Shown here in pieces: positions 34,689-44,500 of a stretch of 64,000 nt of DNA; positions within the stretch are counted from its first letter, which is position 1, and the number at the start of each line of letters is the position of its first letter. The stretch is from contig NZ_JASBQE010000014.1 of the NCBI RefSeq assembly GCF_029960785.1, positions 118,477 through 182,476 of the forward strand, written 5' to 3'. The translations under genes and the position numbers were made by a program. This DNA comes from Polyangium sp. 15x6. GTDB taxonomy: Bacteria; Myxococcota_A; Polyangia; Polyangiales; Polyangiaceae. Under the pieces are notes generated by a model. The model was not told the DNA's origin. It was given only the letters and a program-made list of their open reading frames with translations, and did not search any database.

Positions 34689-35457
34689 ATGGTGCTTCGA
34701 AGGTGCGTCTGGCTCGTCTCCGTCGCGCTCGCCGGCTGCGCGAGCGCGGCGCCGCCCGTCACCTGCCCCGAGCCGAACGCGCAGGTCGCGTCGCCGCCCA
34801 CGCCGCGCGTCGCGGCTGCGAACCACGAGACGCCTGTGAACGCCGAAACGGATGCGAAGACCCCCGAGGACTCTCACGGTGCACACGCTCGCCGCGCTGA
34901 TGATCGCACAGAGCGACAACACCGCGACCGACGCGCTCATCCACCTGCTCGGCCGCGCCGCGATCGAGAGACACGCGCCGGGTAACACGCCGCTCCTGAC
35001 GACGCGCGAGTTCTTCGTGCTCGAGACACCGCAAAACGCCGCGCTGCTCGAGCGCTTCCGCGCGGCCGATCCGGCCGGCCGGCGCGCCATGCTCGACGAG
35101 CTCCGGAAGACCCCCCTGCCATCGCTCGAGGCCTACACGCACGATGGGCCGCGAGCCCTCGATGTCGAATGGAGGTTCACGGCGCGCGACCTGTGCGCGC
35201 TGCTCGAAAAGACGAAGGACCTGCCCGTCGCGCGGCTCAACCCCGGCCTCGCTTCGCCGAAGGAATGGGACGTGATCGCCTACAAGGGCGGCTCGGAGCC
35301 GGGCATCCTGAACCTCTCCACGTGGGCGGAACGAGGCGGGCGCCGCCATTGTATCGTCGCGACGTGGAACCACACCGAGCCGCTCGACGAGGCGCGCTTC
35401 TACGAGCTTTACCGAGCGCTGCTCGCAGGCGCGCGGGCCGAACGCCGGGGGCGATGA
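34689..35457 (+). pseudogene. Decayed class A beta-lactamase-like serine hydrolase (lipoprotein), central part missing
   Basis: Two frames together give one broken gene. The frame from the ATG at 34689 encodes a lipoprotein signal (LVSVALAGCASA) and then a linker, and loses meaning after about 34875. A second frame then gives LTVHTLAALMIAQSDNTATD (the S-D-N motif of the penicillin-binding fold), later YKGGSEPG in the place of the KTG motif, and ends at 35457. The segment that should carry the catalytic S-x-x-K is absent, so an internal deletion that also changed frame has removed it. The remaining C-terminal 190 residues look undamaged, implying recent loss. An unusual alternative is that the second frame is translated alone as an inactive protein. 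Confidence 0.6.
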
Positions 35458-35572
35458 AAAACCTCGAAGGTTCCCGGAAGCTTCAGCGCACTTCGCCGGT
35501 TTGCCTCTTGCATCCGGACGGAGGCGTCACAGGTTTACGGTGTTCGTGACTTTCGAAGTGTGGAGACAGCGA

Positions 35573-36532
35573 ATGAAAGGAAAATTCATCAGCCGGATCG
35601 CCCTGTTCGTATTGACGAACCTGGCCGTCGTGGCCATGCTCGCCATCCTTGCCCACGTCTTCGGCCTCGAGCGCTTCCTCGTGCAGCAAGGGGTGCGGAT
35701 CAACCTGCCAGGGCTCCTCGTCACGGCCGCGGTGATCGGCTTCGGCGGCGCGCTGATCTCGCTCCTCCTGTCGAAGACCATGGCCAAGTGGAGCACCGGC
35801 GCGCACGTCATCGACGTCCCTCGGACCGCCGAGGAAGCCTGGCTCGTGCAGACCGTGGAGAGGCTCGCGCGCGACGCAGGCATCGGGATGCCCGAGGTCG
35901 CCATGTACGACAGCCCGGAGATGAACGCCTTCGCGACGGGCGCGCGGCGTGACAAGGCCCTCGTGGCCGTCTCCACGGGCCTCTTGCGAGGCATGCGGCG
36001 CGACGAGGTCGAGGCCGTGCTCGGTCACGAGATCGCGCACGTCGCCAACGGAGACATGGTCACGCTCACCCTCTTGCAGGGTGTGCTGAACACGTTCGTC
36101 ATCTTCCTGAGCCGCGTCGTGGGCTTCCTCATCGACCGGTTCTTGAGCCGCTCCGACGACGGCGAGGAGCGAGGCCCGGGCATCGCCTACTTCGTGAGCA
36201 GCCTGGTCCTGCAGATCGTGTTCGGCATCTTCGCGAGCTTGATCGTCGCCTGGTTCAGCCGGCGTCGCGAGTTCCGCGCGGATGACGGCGGCGCCGAGCT
36301 CGTCGGCAAGCAGCCCATGGCCCGCGCCCTGGACAGGCTCCGCATGCAGCAAGGCGAGCCGAGCCACTTGCCCGCCAGCATGCAGGCCTTCGGCATCCGC
36401 GGCGGCCGCATGATGGCCCTCTTCTCGAGCCACCCGCCCCTCGAGGACCGCATCGAGAGGCTCCTCTCCGCGGAAGGAAGCGCCCGCGGCGAGCACCAGA
36501 AGCCCTACGCCCGGCGATCCCGCGTCGTGTGA
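35573..36532 (+). CDS. htpX: Membrane zinc metalloprotease HtpX
   Basis: The start at 35573 has GGAG 7 bases upstream and begins [20 protein letters not shown]; an earlier start would add a non-coding-looking leader. The 319-residue product has two N-terminal membrane helices (about 7-30 and 42-63), the zinc motif HEIAH (H152, E153, H156) in [14 protein letters not shown], two more helices, and a third ligand in [16 protein letters not shown]. HtpX degrades damaged membrane proteins on the cytoplasmic side and is normally induced by envelope or heat stress. Length is slightly above the E. coli protein. The region after its stop is a repeat array. Confidence 0.92.
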   Translation: MKGKFISRIALFVLTNLAVVAMLAILAHVFGLERFLVQQGVRINLPGLLVTAAVIGFGGALISLLLSKTMAKWSTGAHVIDVPRTAEEAWLVQTVERLARDAGIGMPEVAMYDSPEMNAFATGARRDKALVAVSTGLLRGMRRDEVEAVLGHEIAHVANGDMVTLTLLQGVLNTFVIFLSRVVGFLIDRFLSRSDDGEERGPGIAYFVSSLVLQIVFGIFASLIVAWFSRRREFRADDGGAELVGKQPMARALDRLRMQQGEPSHLPASMQAFGIRGGRMMALFSSHPPLEDRIERLLSAEGSARGEHQKPYARRSRVV

Positions 36533-36556
36533 ACGGGCAAAGCGGCTCCGCGCGGG

Positions 36557-36955
36557 CAGGTCCCTCGACCTCCGTCATCGGTCTTCGACCCGTTCAAGCA
36601 GGTCCCGGGACCTCCGGATCGACGTTGCGCTCGGTTCAAGCAGGTCCCGGGACCTCCCGGATCGAGCTTGAAACGGTTCAAGCAGGTCCCGGGACCTCCC
36701 GGATCGACGTTGCGCTCGGTTCAAGCAGGTCCCGGGACCTCCCGGATCGATGTTGCGTTCGGTTCAAGCAGGTCCCTCGACCTCCCGGATCGATGTTGCG
36801 CTCGGTTCAAGCAGGTCCCGGGACCTCCGGGTCGAGCTTGAAACCGTTCGCGCAGGTCCCTCGACCTCCGGATCGAGCTTGAAACCGTTCGCGCAGGTCC
36901 CTCGACCTCCGGATCGAGCTTGAAACCGTTCGCGCAGGTCCCTCGACCTTCCCAA
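36557..36955. repeat. Intergenic array of about ten 41-43-base tandem repeats with a 14-base palindrome
   Basis: Units begin at about 36557, 36599, 36641, 36683, 36726, 36769, 36812, 36853, 36894 and 36935. Each starts CAGGTCC, and six units contain the perfect palindrome AGGTCCCGGGACCT; the others have GGTCCCTCGACC. The rest of each unit is one of two variants, ending in TTGCGCTCGGTTCAAG or TTGAAACCGTTCGCG. The array fills the gap between htpX and the convergent isocitrate-lyase-like gene. Units are near-identical without variable spacers, so it is not CRISPR. It may serve as a bidirectional transcription end or a protein-binding cluster. Confidence 0.85.
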
Positions 36956-36957
36956 GG

Positions 36958-37761
36958 TCACCTCGCGAACAGCTCGTTCAGCGCCGGGAAGGAGAGGGCG
37001 GCGTCGAAGAGCTTCTCGTACGAGCCGTGCTCGAAGAGGTCGACGCAGGCCCGGCGTGCCGCGCCGAGCGCCGCGAGGCCCAGCCAGGGTCCGGCGCTGA
37101 GACGCCGGACTCCGTACGCCCTGAGATCGCGCACGCTCGGCAGTCCCGGCACGGCCAAGACGTTGAGCGGCAGCGACGTGGAGCGCGCCAGGGCTTCGAT
37201 CGCCGAAGGCGCCGTGACCTTCGGAACGAACAGGCCGTCCGCTCCCGCGTCCGCGTAGGTGCGCCCGCGCGCGAGCGCCTCGCCCTGCGCGCTCTCGGGC
37301 GGCGGCCCGTGGCCCATGAACACGTCGATGCGCGCGTTGATGAACACGTCCGCGATCTTTGCCTCGCGCTTGCACGCGCGGATCTTGTTCGCGAGGACGT
37401 CGGGCGGCCCAACCCGATCTTCGAGGTTCACGCCGACGGCACCCGCATCCGCGATCCGCGCCACCGCCTCGACGACAGCGGCGGGATCATCGGAATAACC
37501 ACGCTCGAGATCGACCGTCACCGGCACCGACACGACCGCGACAATCTCGCGCACGGCCGCGACCAGCGCGTCGAGCGGCAGGCGTTCGCCGTCCGGGTAG
37601 CCGTGTGCCCAGGCAAGCGAGGCGCTGCTCGTCGCGATCGCCTCGGCGCCCGCGGCCTCCACGACGCGCGCCGAGGCCGCGTCCCAGACGTTCACCAGAA
37701 CGAGGAGATGGCCTTCCGCGTGCAGCGCGCGGAATCGCTCGGCACTCTCGCGGAGCGTCAT
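36958..37761 (-). CDS. Isocitrate lyase/PEP mutase superfamily protein
   Basis: The start was placed at 37761, where ATG overlaps the upstream stop as ATGA. The 267-residue product has the family signatures: LVNVWDAASARVVEAAGAEA at the N-terminus, VPVTVDLERGYSDDPAAVVE, GAVGVNLEDRVG, DVFINARIDVFMGHG and GADGLFVPKVTAPSAIEAL. The enzymes break or form C-C or C-P bonds next to a 2-oxoacid, with Mg2+ bound by conserved Asp/Glu. The closest subgroup is the small PEP-mutase-like or carboxyphosphonoenolpyruvate mutase type; the KKCGH motif of true isocitrate lyases is absent. It is coupled to the AhpD-like gene and lies under a divergent MocR regulator. Substrate not known. Confidence 0.85.
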   Translation of the reverse strand: MTLRESAERFRALHAEGHLLVLVNVWDAASARVVEAAGAEAIATSSASLAWAHGYPDGERLPLDALVAAVREIVAVVSVPVTVDLERGYSDDPAAVVEAVARIADAGAVGVNLEDRVGPPDVLANKIRACKREAKIADVFINARIDVFMGHGPPPESAQGEALARGRTYADAGADGLFVPKVTAPSAIEALARSTSLPLNVLAVPGLPSVRDLRAYGVRRLSAGPWLGLAALGAARRACVDLFEHGSYEKLFDAALSFPALNELFAR

Positions 37762-38207
37762 CGGGACCTCGTGCCCACGGTCATCCGGAAGGCGATGGCC
37801 AGGCGATTCCAGACATTGATGGCGGCCACGGCCAAGGTCAGCTCTGCGAGCTCCTCGTCCTTGAAGTGCCGGCGCGCCTCCTCGAAGACCGCATCCGGCA
37901 CACCATCGCGGCCGAGCTCGGTCACGGCCTCGGCCCACGCGAGCGCGGCGCGCTCGCGATCGGAGTAAAATGGTGCCTCTCGGTACGCGGAGAGGAGATA
38001 AAGCCGCTGCTCCGCCTCCCCGGCGGCGCGCAGATCCTTGGTGTGTATATCGATGCAGAATGCGCAGCCGTTGATCTGAGAGACCCGCAGATAGACGAGC
38101 TCGACGAGGCTGCGCTCGAGGCCCGATTTTCGCACGTGCTCTTCGAGGCCGATGAGCGTGCGAAAGGCCTGAGGGGCGACGGTTTTGTAGTCGAGGCGTT
38201 GCGTCAT
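37758..38207 (-). CDS. Carboxymuconolactone decarboxylase/AhpD-like protein
   Basis: The start at 38207 has an excellent ribosome site (AAGGAGGAACTC-ATG). The 149-residue product has LEEHVRKSGLERSLVELVYL then RVSQINGCAFCIDIHTKDLR, with the CxxC-x-x-H redox centre of AhpD-like peroxidases, and the later ERAALAWAEAVTEL helix. Members with CxxC reduce alkyl hydroperoxides; those without act as decarboxylases, so peroxidase-type activity is more likely here. It is the first gene of the unit with the isocitrate-lyase-like gene (ATGA overlap) and is divergent from the MocR regulator, 89 bases apart. Confidence 0.9.
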   Translation of the reverse strand: MTQRLDYKTVAPQAFRTLIGLEEHVRKSGLERSLVELVYLRVSQINGCAFCIDIHTKDLRAAGEAEQRLYLLSAYREAPFYSDRERAALAWAEAVTELGRDGVPDAVFEEARRHFKDEELAELTLAVAAINVWNRLAIAFRMTVGTRSR

Positions 38208-38296
38208 GAGTTCCTCCTTGTGCAAGGGGATAGCGTCGCAGCGGTCCACGTGTAAGCTCCACTTTGCCCGCAACGCACTGGACCACTTCGCCCGCC

Positions 38297-39805
38297 ATGA
38301 GCCGCCGCACGCGTGTCCCCGAGCTGCCGATCCCCCTTCACGAGCACGGCGTCCCCCTGCACCGCGCAGCCTACGACGCGCTTCGCGGCGCGATCCTCGA
38401 AGGACGCCTCCGGCCGGGCGCGCGCTTGCCCTCGACGCGTGATTTCGCAGAGCAGCTCGGGGTCGCGCGCGGCACGGTCGTCGCGGCGTTCGATCAGCTC
38501 GCGGCGGAGGGCTACATCGTCGGCCGTCGGGGCTCCGGCACCTTCGTCACGCGCGATCTGCCCGACGCGTGGCTCCAGGTCAAACCCCGGGGCACGAAGC
38601 GACGCGCTCGGCCGCGCGCGCCGCACCTGTCGCGCTGGGGTGCAGGGCTCGACGGATCGACAAACCCGTTCGCCAGCGGTTCCGGCGCGCTGCGGCCCTT
38701 CCGCACGCACCTCCCGGCCCTCGACGCCTTCCCCCACGAGGCGTGGAGCCGGATGGTGGCCCGCGCCGCGCGGCGCTCGGTGGGCACGCGCCTCGCCGAC
38801 ATCGACATCCGTGGCGTGCGCGCGCTGCGCGAGGCCATCGCGGAGCACCTGCGCGTCGCGCGGGGCGTCTCGTGCTCGGCCGAGCAGGTGATCGTCCTGC
38901 CCAGCGTGCAGCAGGCGCTCGACATCACCGCGCGGCTCGTCCTCGATCCAGGTGATCGCGCCTGGATGGAAGATCCGGGCTACGCGGGCGTGCGCCCCCT
39001 CCTCGAAGGCCTGGGTGCGGAGATCGTCCCGCTGCCCATCGACGGGGGCGGGCTCGACGTCGCCGCCGGTATCGAGCGTGCGCCGGATGCGCGCTTCGCT
39101 TACGTCACGCCGGCGCACCAGGCGCCGCTCGGCGTCACGCTTTCCATCGAGCGCCGCCTCGCGCTGCTCGATTGGGCCACGACGCACGGCGCGTGGATCT
39201 TCGAGGACGACTACGACAGCGAGTTCCGTTACGAGGGCCGTCCACTCGCGGCGCTTCAAGGGCTCGATGGCGCGGGCGTCGTCATTCACGCGGGGAGCTT
39301 CAGCAAAACGATGTCCCCCGCGATGCGGCTCGCCTATGTGATCGTGCCGGACGCGTTGCTCGACCGGTTCGTCACGGCGAAGAGCGTGCTCGATCGTTTC
39401 ACGCCGCCGCTCGCGCAAGTGGCGCTCGCCGAGTTCATGGGCGAGGGACACTTCGTTTCCCACCTCCGGCGAATGCGCGAGCTCTATGCCGAACGGCGCT
39501 CGGCGCTGCTCGAGGCCATCGCGTCCGAGCTCGGGGGCGCCGTCGAGGTGATTGGCTCGAACGCCGGCCTCGATCTCTGCGTGTGGCTGCCTCCCGGCGT
39601 GGACGACCGCGCCGCTGCCCAGGCGCTCGCCGCCCATGCGGTGGTCGCCACGCCGCTCTCGGCGGTCGCGATACGCCCGCTCCAGCGCGGCGGGCTCCTG
39701 CTCGGTTTCGCCGCGTTCAAGCCTGTGAGGCTTCGAGCGGCTGTCGTCGCCATGGGCGCGGCTCTCGCGCCGCTCTTGCGCGATCGAGAACGAGGCTGCA
39801 GCTAG
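38297..39805 (+). CDS. MocR-type GntR/aminotransferase-like transcription regulator
   Basis: The ATG at 38297 gives MSRRTRVPELPIPL; an in-frame start at 38264 would add residues into the shared promoter. The 502-residue product has a GntR winged helix at about 20-85 (YDALRGAILEGRLRPGARLP, TRDFAEQLGVARGTVVAAFD). A class-I aminotransferase domain follows: TPAHQAPLGVTLSIERRLAL, FEDDYDSEFRYEGRPL and the PLP lysine K337 in SFSKTMSPAMRLAY. MocR proteins bind PLP or an amino compound and regulate divergent neighbours; the likely target is the AhpD-like/isocitrate-lyase-like pair 89 bases away. The stop overlaps tail-to-tail with the next gene by 4 bases. Confidence 0.9.
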   Translation: MSRRTRVPELPIPLHEHGVPLHRAAYDALRGAILEGRLRPGARLPSTRDFAEQLGVARGTVVAAFDQLAAEGYIVGRRGSGTFVTRDLPDAWLQVKPRGTKRRARPRAPHLSRWGAGLDGSTNPFASGSGALRPFRTHLPALDAFPHEAWSRMVARAARRSVGTRLADIDIRGVRALREAIAEHLRVARGVSCSAEQVIVLPSVQQALDITARLVLDPGDRAWMEDPGYAGVRPLLEGLGAEIVPLPIDGGGLDVAAGIERAPDARFAYVTPAHQAPLGVTLSIERRLALLDWATTHGAWIFEDDYDSEFRYEGRPLAALQGLDGAGVVIHAGSFSKTMSPAMRLAYVIVPDALLDRFVTAKSVLDRFTPPLAQVALAEFMGEGHFVSHLRRMRELYAERRSALLEAIASELGGAVEVIGSNAGLDLCVWLPPGVDDRAAAQALAAHAVVATPLSAVAIRPLQRGGLLLGFAAFKPVRLRAAVVAMGAALAPLLRDRERGCS

Positions 39806-40451
39806 CTGTCGAGCTCGTCCTCGTCGTCCTCGTCATCATCCTCGTCGTCCTCCATGAGGGCCGCCGGCACGTCGCTCGCCGCGATCTCGCGTATCGGCTC
39901 GCTGGGCGCGAGCCCGAGGAGCGCCTCGACCCACGCGAGGTTTTCGCCGACCGGCGCGTTGCGCGACCTCGCCGGGTCGGCGAAGTGGACGGGGGCGCCG
40001 TTCGCGCGCGCGAGGATGACGCCGTGAAGCGCGTGGAGCGCCGCACGGAGCAACTCCGGCGCCGTGCGGACGATGCGGGTGGGGACGACGACGGCGAGCG
40101 ACACCACGGGCTCGCCGAAGATGGACGCCAAGAGTTTGTCTTACAGCCCGCCGCGTGCGCGGCTCTCACGAAGGGCCCGATCGCCGCCGCATCCTCGGCG
40201 AGCGACTCATGACACGCGATCGCCATCCACGCGCCGTCCACGCAGCACTCCCAGCCCCGTCCCTGGACCACGACGCCGCCGCTGTGCGCGGGCAGGGTCC
40301 GAAGGTCGTCCCCGAACGCGTCGCGCAGCGCGGTGACGAGGTGCTCCCGCGGGAGGGGCGGCATCCCGCTCGGATCCTGGTGCTCGAGTGCTTCGAAAAA
40401 CCGGGATGGAGCAGCCGGCGAACCAGGCCACACGACGAGGTCGAAGGACAC
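39802..40451 (-). pseudogene. Hypothetical gene with a one-base frameshift
   Basis: The frame from the GTG at 40451 encodes MSFDLVVWPGSPAAPSRFFE and continues sensibly to FVRAAHAAGCK near 40140, where it enters a frame that lies opposite the MocR gene. The next frame gives LLASIFGEPVVSLAVVVPTR, then a good coding stretch to an acidic tail (MEDDEDDDEDDEDELDS) and a stop at 39802. Inserting one base (AAGACAAAC to AAGGACAAAC, near 40137-40142) joins them into about 216 residues, and the 650-base length fits one missing base. The gene is either newly inactivated or the base was lost in sequencing. The family is unrecognised. Confidence 0.6.
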
Positions 40452-40540
40452 GAAGCGCTTGTAGTTTCAGGCCCGTCCAGAGACCAGGAGTTTGTGTCTC
40501 CGACGCGGGCTGCCGGCGTCTCCGGGGCCGGGCGCTGATT

Positions 40541-41122
40541 TCAAAGCTCGCCGATCAGGGTGAGGCCGACGCGATCCGCGGAGGCCATGGGCACGACGGC
40601 CATCACGCGGGGGAAGAAGGGGCGCGAGGCCTTGGCAGAAGGCGCCTCGACCACCTCCGTGGAGAGCACGGCCATATCGATCGCAGGAGCGGCGAGGACG
40701 CCAATGAAGCCGCCGAGGATCATCGAGACGCCCGGAATATCGTCACGGCCCCATTGCAACCCCAGCCCAGCGCCAATCCCAGCCGTGGCGAAGGGGAGGC
40801 AGAGGTTCAGCGCGAGGCTGCCGAAGCCCTTGCCGATGTGACCGTGCGACCAGTGCACGATGGGCGGCACGAAGGCCCGCAAGCCCAAGGTGATGGGCCC
40901 GAAGAGCACGAGCTTGACCGACGACAAGGGGAAGGCCACGGCGTCGGCCGCGCCGATGCCAATCAGGGTTTGCCACCCATACCAGCGCCGGACTTGTGTC
41001 GGGGGCGGCGCGGCGTGCGCAGCAGGCGACGCCCCGGGGGCCGGAGGCGGCTCCGCGGCTCGTGCAGAGGAGATACCCGCCCCGAAGGCGAGCGCGAAAG
41101 CAAGCATGGCCAGGCGTGTCAT
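40541..41122 (-). CDS. Exported, probably membrane-associated protein of unknown function
   Basis: The 193-residue product has a signal peptide (1-22, MTRLAMLAFALAFGAGISSA, then RA-A), then a Pro/Ala-rich linker (about 23-45). Four hydrophobic, Gly-rich segments follow: LIGIGAADAVAFPLSSVKLV, FGPITLGLRAFVPPIVHW, SLALNLCLPFATAGIGAGLG and VSMILGGFIGVLAAPAIDMA. The pattern suggests an inner-membrane or small-barrel protein common in myxobacteria. No active-site motif is visible. It stands alone and is divergent from the large hybrid kinase gene, 452 bases away. Confidence 0.6.
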   Translation of the reverse strand: MTRLAMLAFALAFGAGISSARAAEPPPAPGASPAAHAAPPPTQVRRWYGWQTLIGIGAADAVAFPLSSVKLVLFGPITLGLRAFVPPIVHWSHGHIGKGFGSLALNLCLPFATAGIGAGLGLQWGRDDIPGVSMILGGFIGVLAAPAIDMAVLSTEVVEAPSAKASRPFFPRVMAVVPMASADRVGLTLIGEL

Positions 41123-41574
41123 CCGCTCGCTTATACCATTGTTTGCAGCCTGCGACGTCGGGGTTTCGACCCTCCTTCACGAACTCGTCCGGCAGGAGTG
41201 GCGCAATCGCTCGATTTTCCTCACCCGCTGGATCACGTTGACAGGGCGGAGGGACGCTCGTAGGCATGTTATATGGGGGAACTTCGGAGATCCGAAGTCG
41301 CGGCCGATCTGCCCCGACTGTCGCACCTGCGGCCAAGAGCGCTCGCGCCGCGGATGGCCGGTCCGGTCCTGCCCCAGTCCCTCGCCGCGACGACCTCGAG
41401 CGCCTCGCGGCTCGGGTCGTTCGCGAGCCTCGCCGTTCCCCTCCCTTGTCGACGCGCAGTTTCTGCTCGGATGGTTGCCTCCGAGAGCCGTGGCGGAGCT
41501 TTCCAGCGCCTGTCCGATCCGCCCCCCGAGGGTGGTGGCGCCTGCTCGACGCCAGGCATGCGGAGGACATACCC
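41123..41574. other. 452-base intergenic region before the hybrid kinase gene
   Basis: Both strands have open frames here, but none has recognisable protein content. The frame of the hybrid kinase stays open for 309 bases ahead of the chosen start, without kinase-like sequence. The region must carry promoters for the divergent exported protein and the kinase. I see no convincing consensus promoter or hairpin in it. Confidence 0.5.
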
Positions 41575-44500
41575 ATGACACGCCTTCCGACGGAACCAGG
41601 AACGGTTCAGCTCAAAGGGTATCACGTCACCGCGAAGACCGGCGAGAGCGCGGGCTCCGCCACGTATCGAGCCTACCGCGAGGTCGACGGGGTCGAGGTG
41701 GCGATGAAGGTGCTGCACACCGATTACACGCGGATGGCCGACATCACGCGGTTCAAGCACACCTACGGCATCATCAAGCGCATCGATTCGGAGAGGGTCG
41801 TCAAGGTACACGATGTCGAGGAGCACGCGGATGGGCTGATGCTCATCACCGAGTATTTCCCGGGCACCGCGCTGTCCGCGAAGCCCCCCGGCAAGCTCGA
41901 CGTCCACGCGTTCCTTGCCGCCGCCGTCTCGATGGCCGAAGCCCTGGCCGACATCCACCGGCGCGGTCTCATTCACGGCGACGTGAGGCCTCCGAACATC
42001 CTGCTCGGCGAGGGCGGTCAGGTGAAGCTCACCGGATTCGGTGTCGATTCGATCGTGACGCGTGAGAAAGAGGAGATCTACAGCTCCCGCGTCCTCTCGG
42101 AGGTGCTCCCCTACACATCGCCCGAGCAGACCGGCCGCATGAACCGCAGCGTGGACTACCGCACCGACATGTATTCGCTCGGGGTCGTATTCTACGAGAT
42201 GCTCGCCGGGCGAAAGCCGTTCGAGGCGATGGACCCGCTCGAGCTGATGCACGCTCACATCGCCGTGAGGCCGGTTCCCCCTTCGGAAATCAACCCGGAG
42301 GTGCCCGACGCGCTCTCTGCCATCACGATGAAGCTCCTCAGCAAGAACGCGGAGGACCGCTACCACAGCGCCGAGGGGCTGAAGGCCGATCTGGAAGAGT
42401 GCCGGTGGCAATGGGAAGAGAGCGGCCGCATCGGGTCGCTCAGCCCCGGCCAGCACGACAGGAGAGATCTCTTCCAGATCCATCAAAAGCTCTACGGCCG
42501 CGAAGGGGACATCCGAGAGCTCATCGAGTCGTTCGACGCCGTGCTCCAGGGCAAACGCGCGATCGTCCTCGTCTCGGGTTATTCGGGCATCGGCAAATCG
42601 TCTCTCGTCCAGGAGATCCTGAAGCCGCTGGCGCGCGAGAAGGGCTATTACATCAGCGGGAAATACGACCAGCACAACCGCGACACGCCCTACCGCGCCA
42701 TCGTTCAGGCGTTCGACTCGCTCATCAAGCAGCTCCTCTCCGAGAGCGAGGAGAGAATCACGAAGTGGCGCGACGCCATCCTGGACGCCCTCGGGAGCAA
42801 CGGTCAGGTCATCTGCGACGTCCTCCCGTTCTTGAAGCACATCATCGGCGAGCAGCCGCCCGTCCCCGCGCTCGGCCCGGTCGAGGCCCAGAATCGATTC
42901 AACCTGTATTTCCAGAACTTCGTGTCGGTATTCGCCAGGCACGCCCACCCGCTGGCCATGTTCATCGACGACCTGCAATGGGTGGATTCGGCCAGCCTCA
43001 GCCTGATCACGACCATTCTCGCGAACGATCGCATGGAATCGCTCTTCTTTTGCGGTGCTTATCGCGACAACGAAGTGAGCCCGACGCATCCCTTCATCGT
43101 CGCGCTGGAGGAGCTTCACGAGAGCGGTCTCGAGGTGGTGAACATCGTCCTCGAACCCCTCCGGCTGGGCCACCTGATCGAGCTCATCAAGGACAGCCTG
43201 CAGACCACCGACGGAGGCGCGCTCGCGAACGCGGTTCTGAAGAAGACCGGAGGCAACCCGTTCTTCGTGAAGCAGTTCATGAGGCACCTTTACGAGACGA
43301 AGGTGCTCGTCTTCGATCCCAAGGCGGGCTGGGGCTGGGACCTGCCGCAAATCGCGAGGCTGGAGTACACCGACAACGTCCTCAGCCTCATGGCGGAGAC
43401 CATTCGGCGCCTGTCGCAAGCGACGCAGGAAGTGCTGCGGCTGGCCTCGGCGATCGGCAACATGTTCGAGCTGGACGTCCTGAACACCGTCAGCGAGCGC
43501 CCTCCCGAGGAGACGTACGGGAGCCTCGACCGAGCCCTCGGTGAAGGTTTGATCGTGAGCGCCGACGAGCGGTACCGCTTCGCGCACGACAAGATCCAGG
43601 AGGCAGCATACTCGCTGATCCCGGTGAGAGATCGACCGGCGTTTCACTACCGGATCGCAAAGCTCCTGCTCGGCAAGGTGGATTCCGACGCGGGGTGCAA
43701 TGTGTTCGACATCGTCAATCACTTGAACAGCGCGGGCGACCTGATCGACGCCCCGCAAGAGCGCATGCAATCGGCCCGGCTGAACCTCGAGGCTGCCGGG
43801 CGGGCAGAGGAGTCGGCGGCCTTCACCGCGGCGTTGAAGTACCTGGAGCACGGCATGGCGATGTTGCCCGAGGACGCGTGGACTTCCGATTACGAGCTGG
43901 CATTCGTCTATCACACGAAAAAGGGTTGGATGGAGTCGCTCTGCGGGCGGCACGACGACGCGCTCGCGACCCTCGCGGGCTGCTTCGATCATGCGAGGGG
44001 ACGCCGCCACAGGACAGAGGTGCGGCGCATGAAAATGAACGTGCAGATCCTCAAGAACGATCTGCCCGCTGCCCTGGAAGAGGGGCTCGCGGCCCTGCGG
44101 GCATTCGACATCCACTTGCCGCCGTACCCCGATGACGGCATGCTCGCCGCCGAGTTCGATCGGACGATCGCCATGATCGGCGATCGCCCCATTGCATCTC
44201 TCGTCGACCTTCCCACTTTGAACGATCCCGAGATCGCCGTCCTGCAGGATGTCCTGCAGGAGATGTTCTCGCCCACCTATCAGCTCGGCACGAACAATTT
44301 CGGCATCACGGTGATGCGGATCCTGCAGAATACGATCGAGCATGGCGTCTCGAGGAATTCGATCTACGCGTACGTGAATTTCGGGACGCTCCTGTGCGCC
44401 AGGCTCGATATCGACAAGGGGTACGAGTTCGGGCGGGCGGCGGTCCGCCTCAACGAGATCCATCCGGACAAGAAGTCCGAGTCCATGCTGTGCAACATGT

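Noticed and set aside
36529..36882. A coding region with repeated VQAGPGTS
   Set aside because: It arises from the tandem repeat, whose unit length is not a constant multiple of three (41, 42, 43), so frame is not kept.
36557..36955. CRISPR array
   Set aside because: The units are near-identical along their full 41-43 bases, with no unique spacers, and no cas gene is near despite the CARF-type protein.
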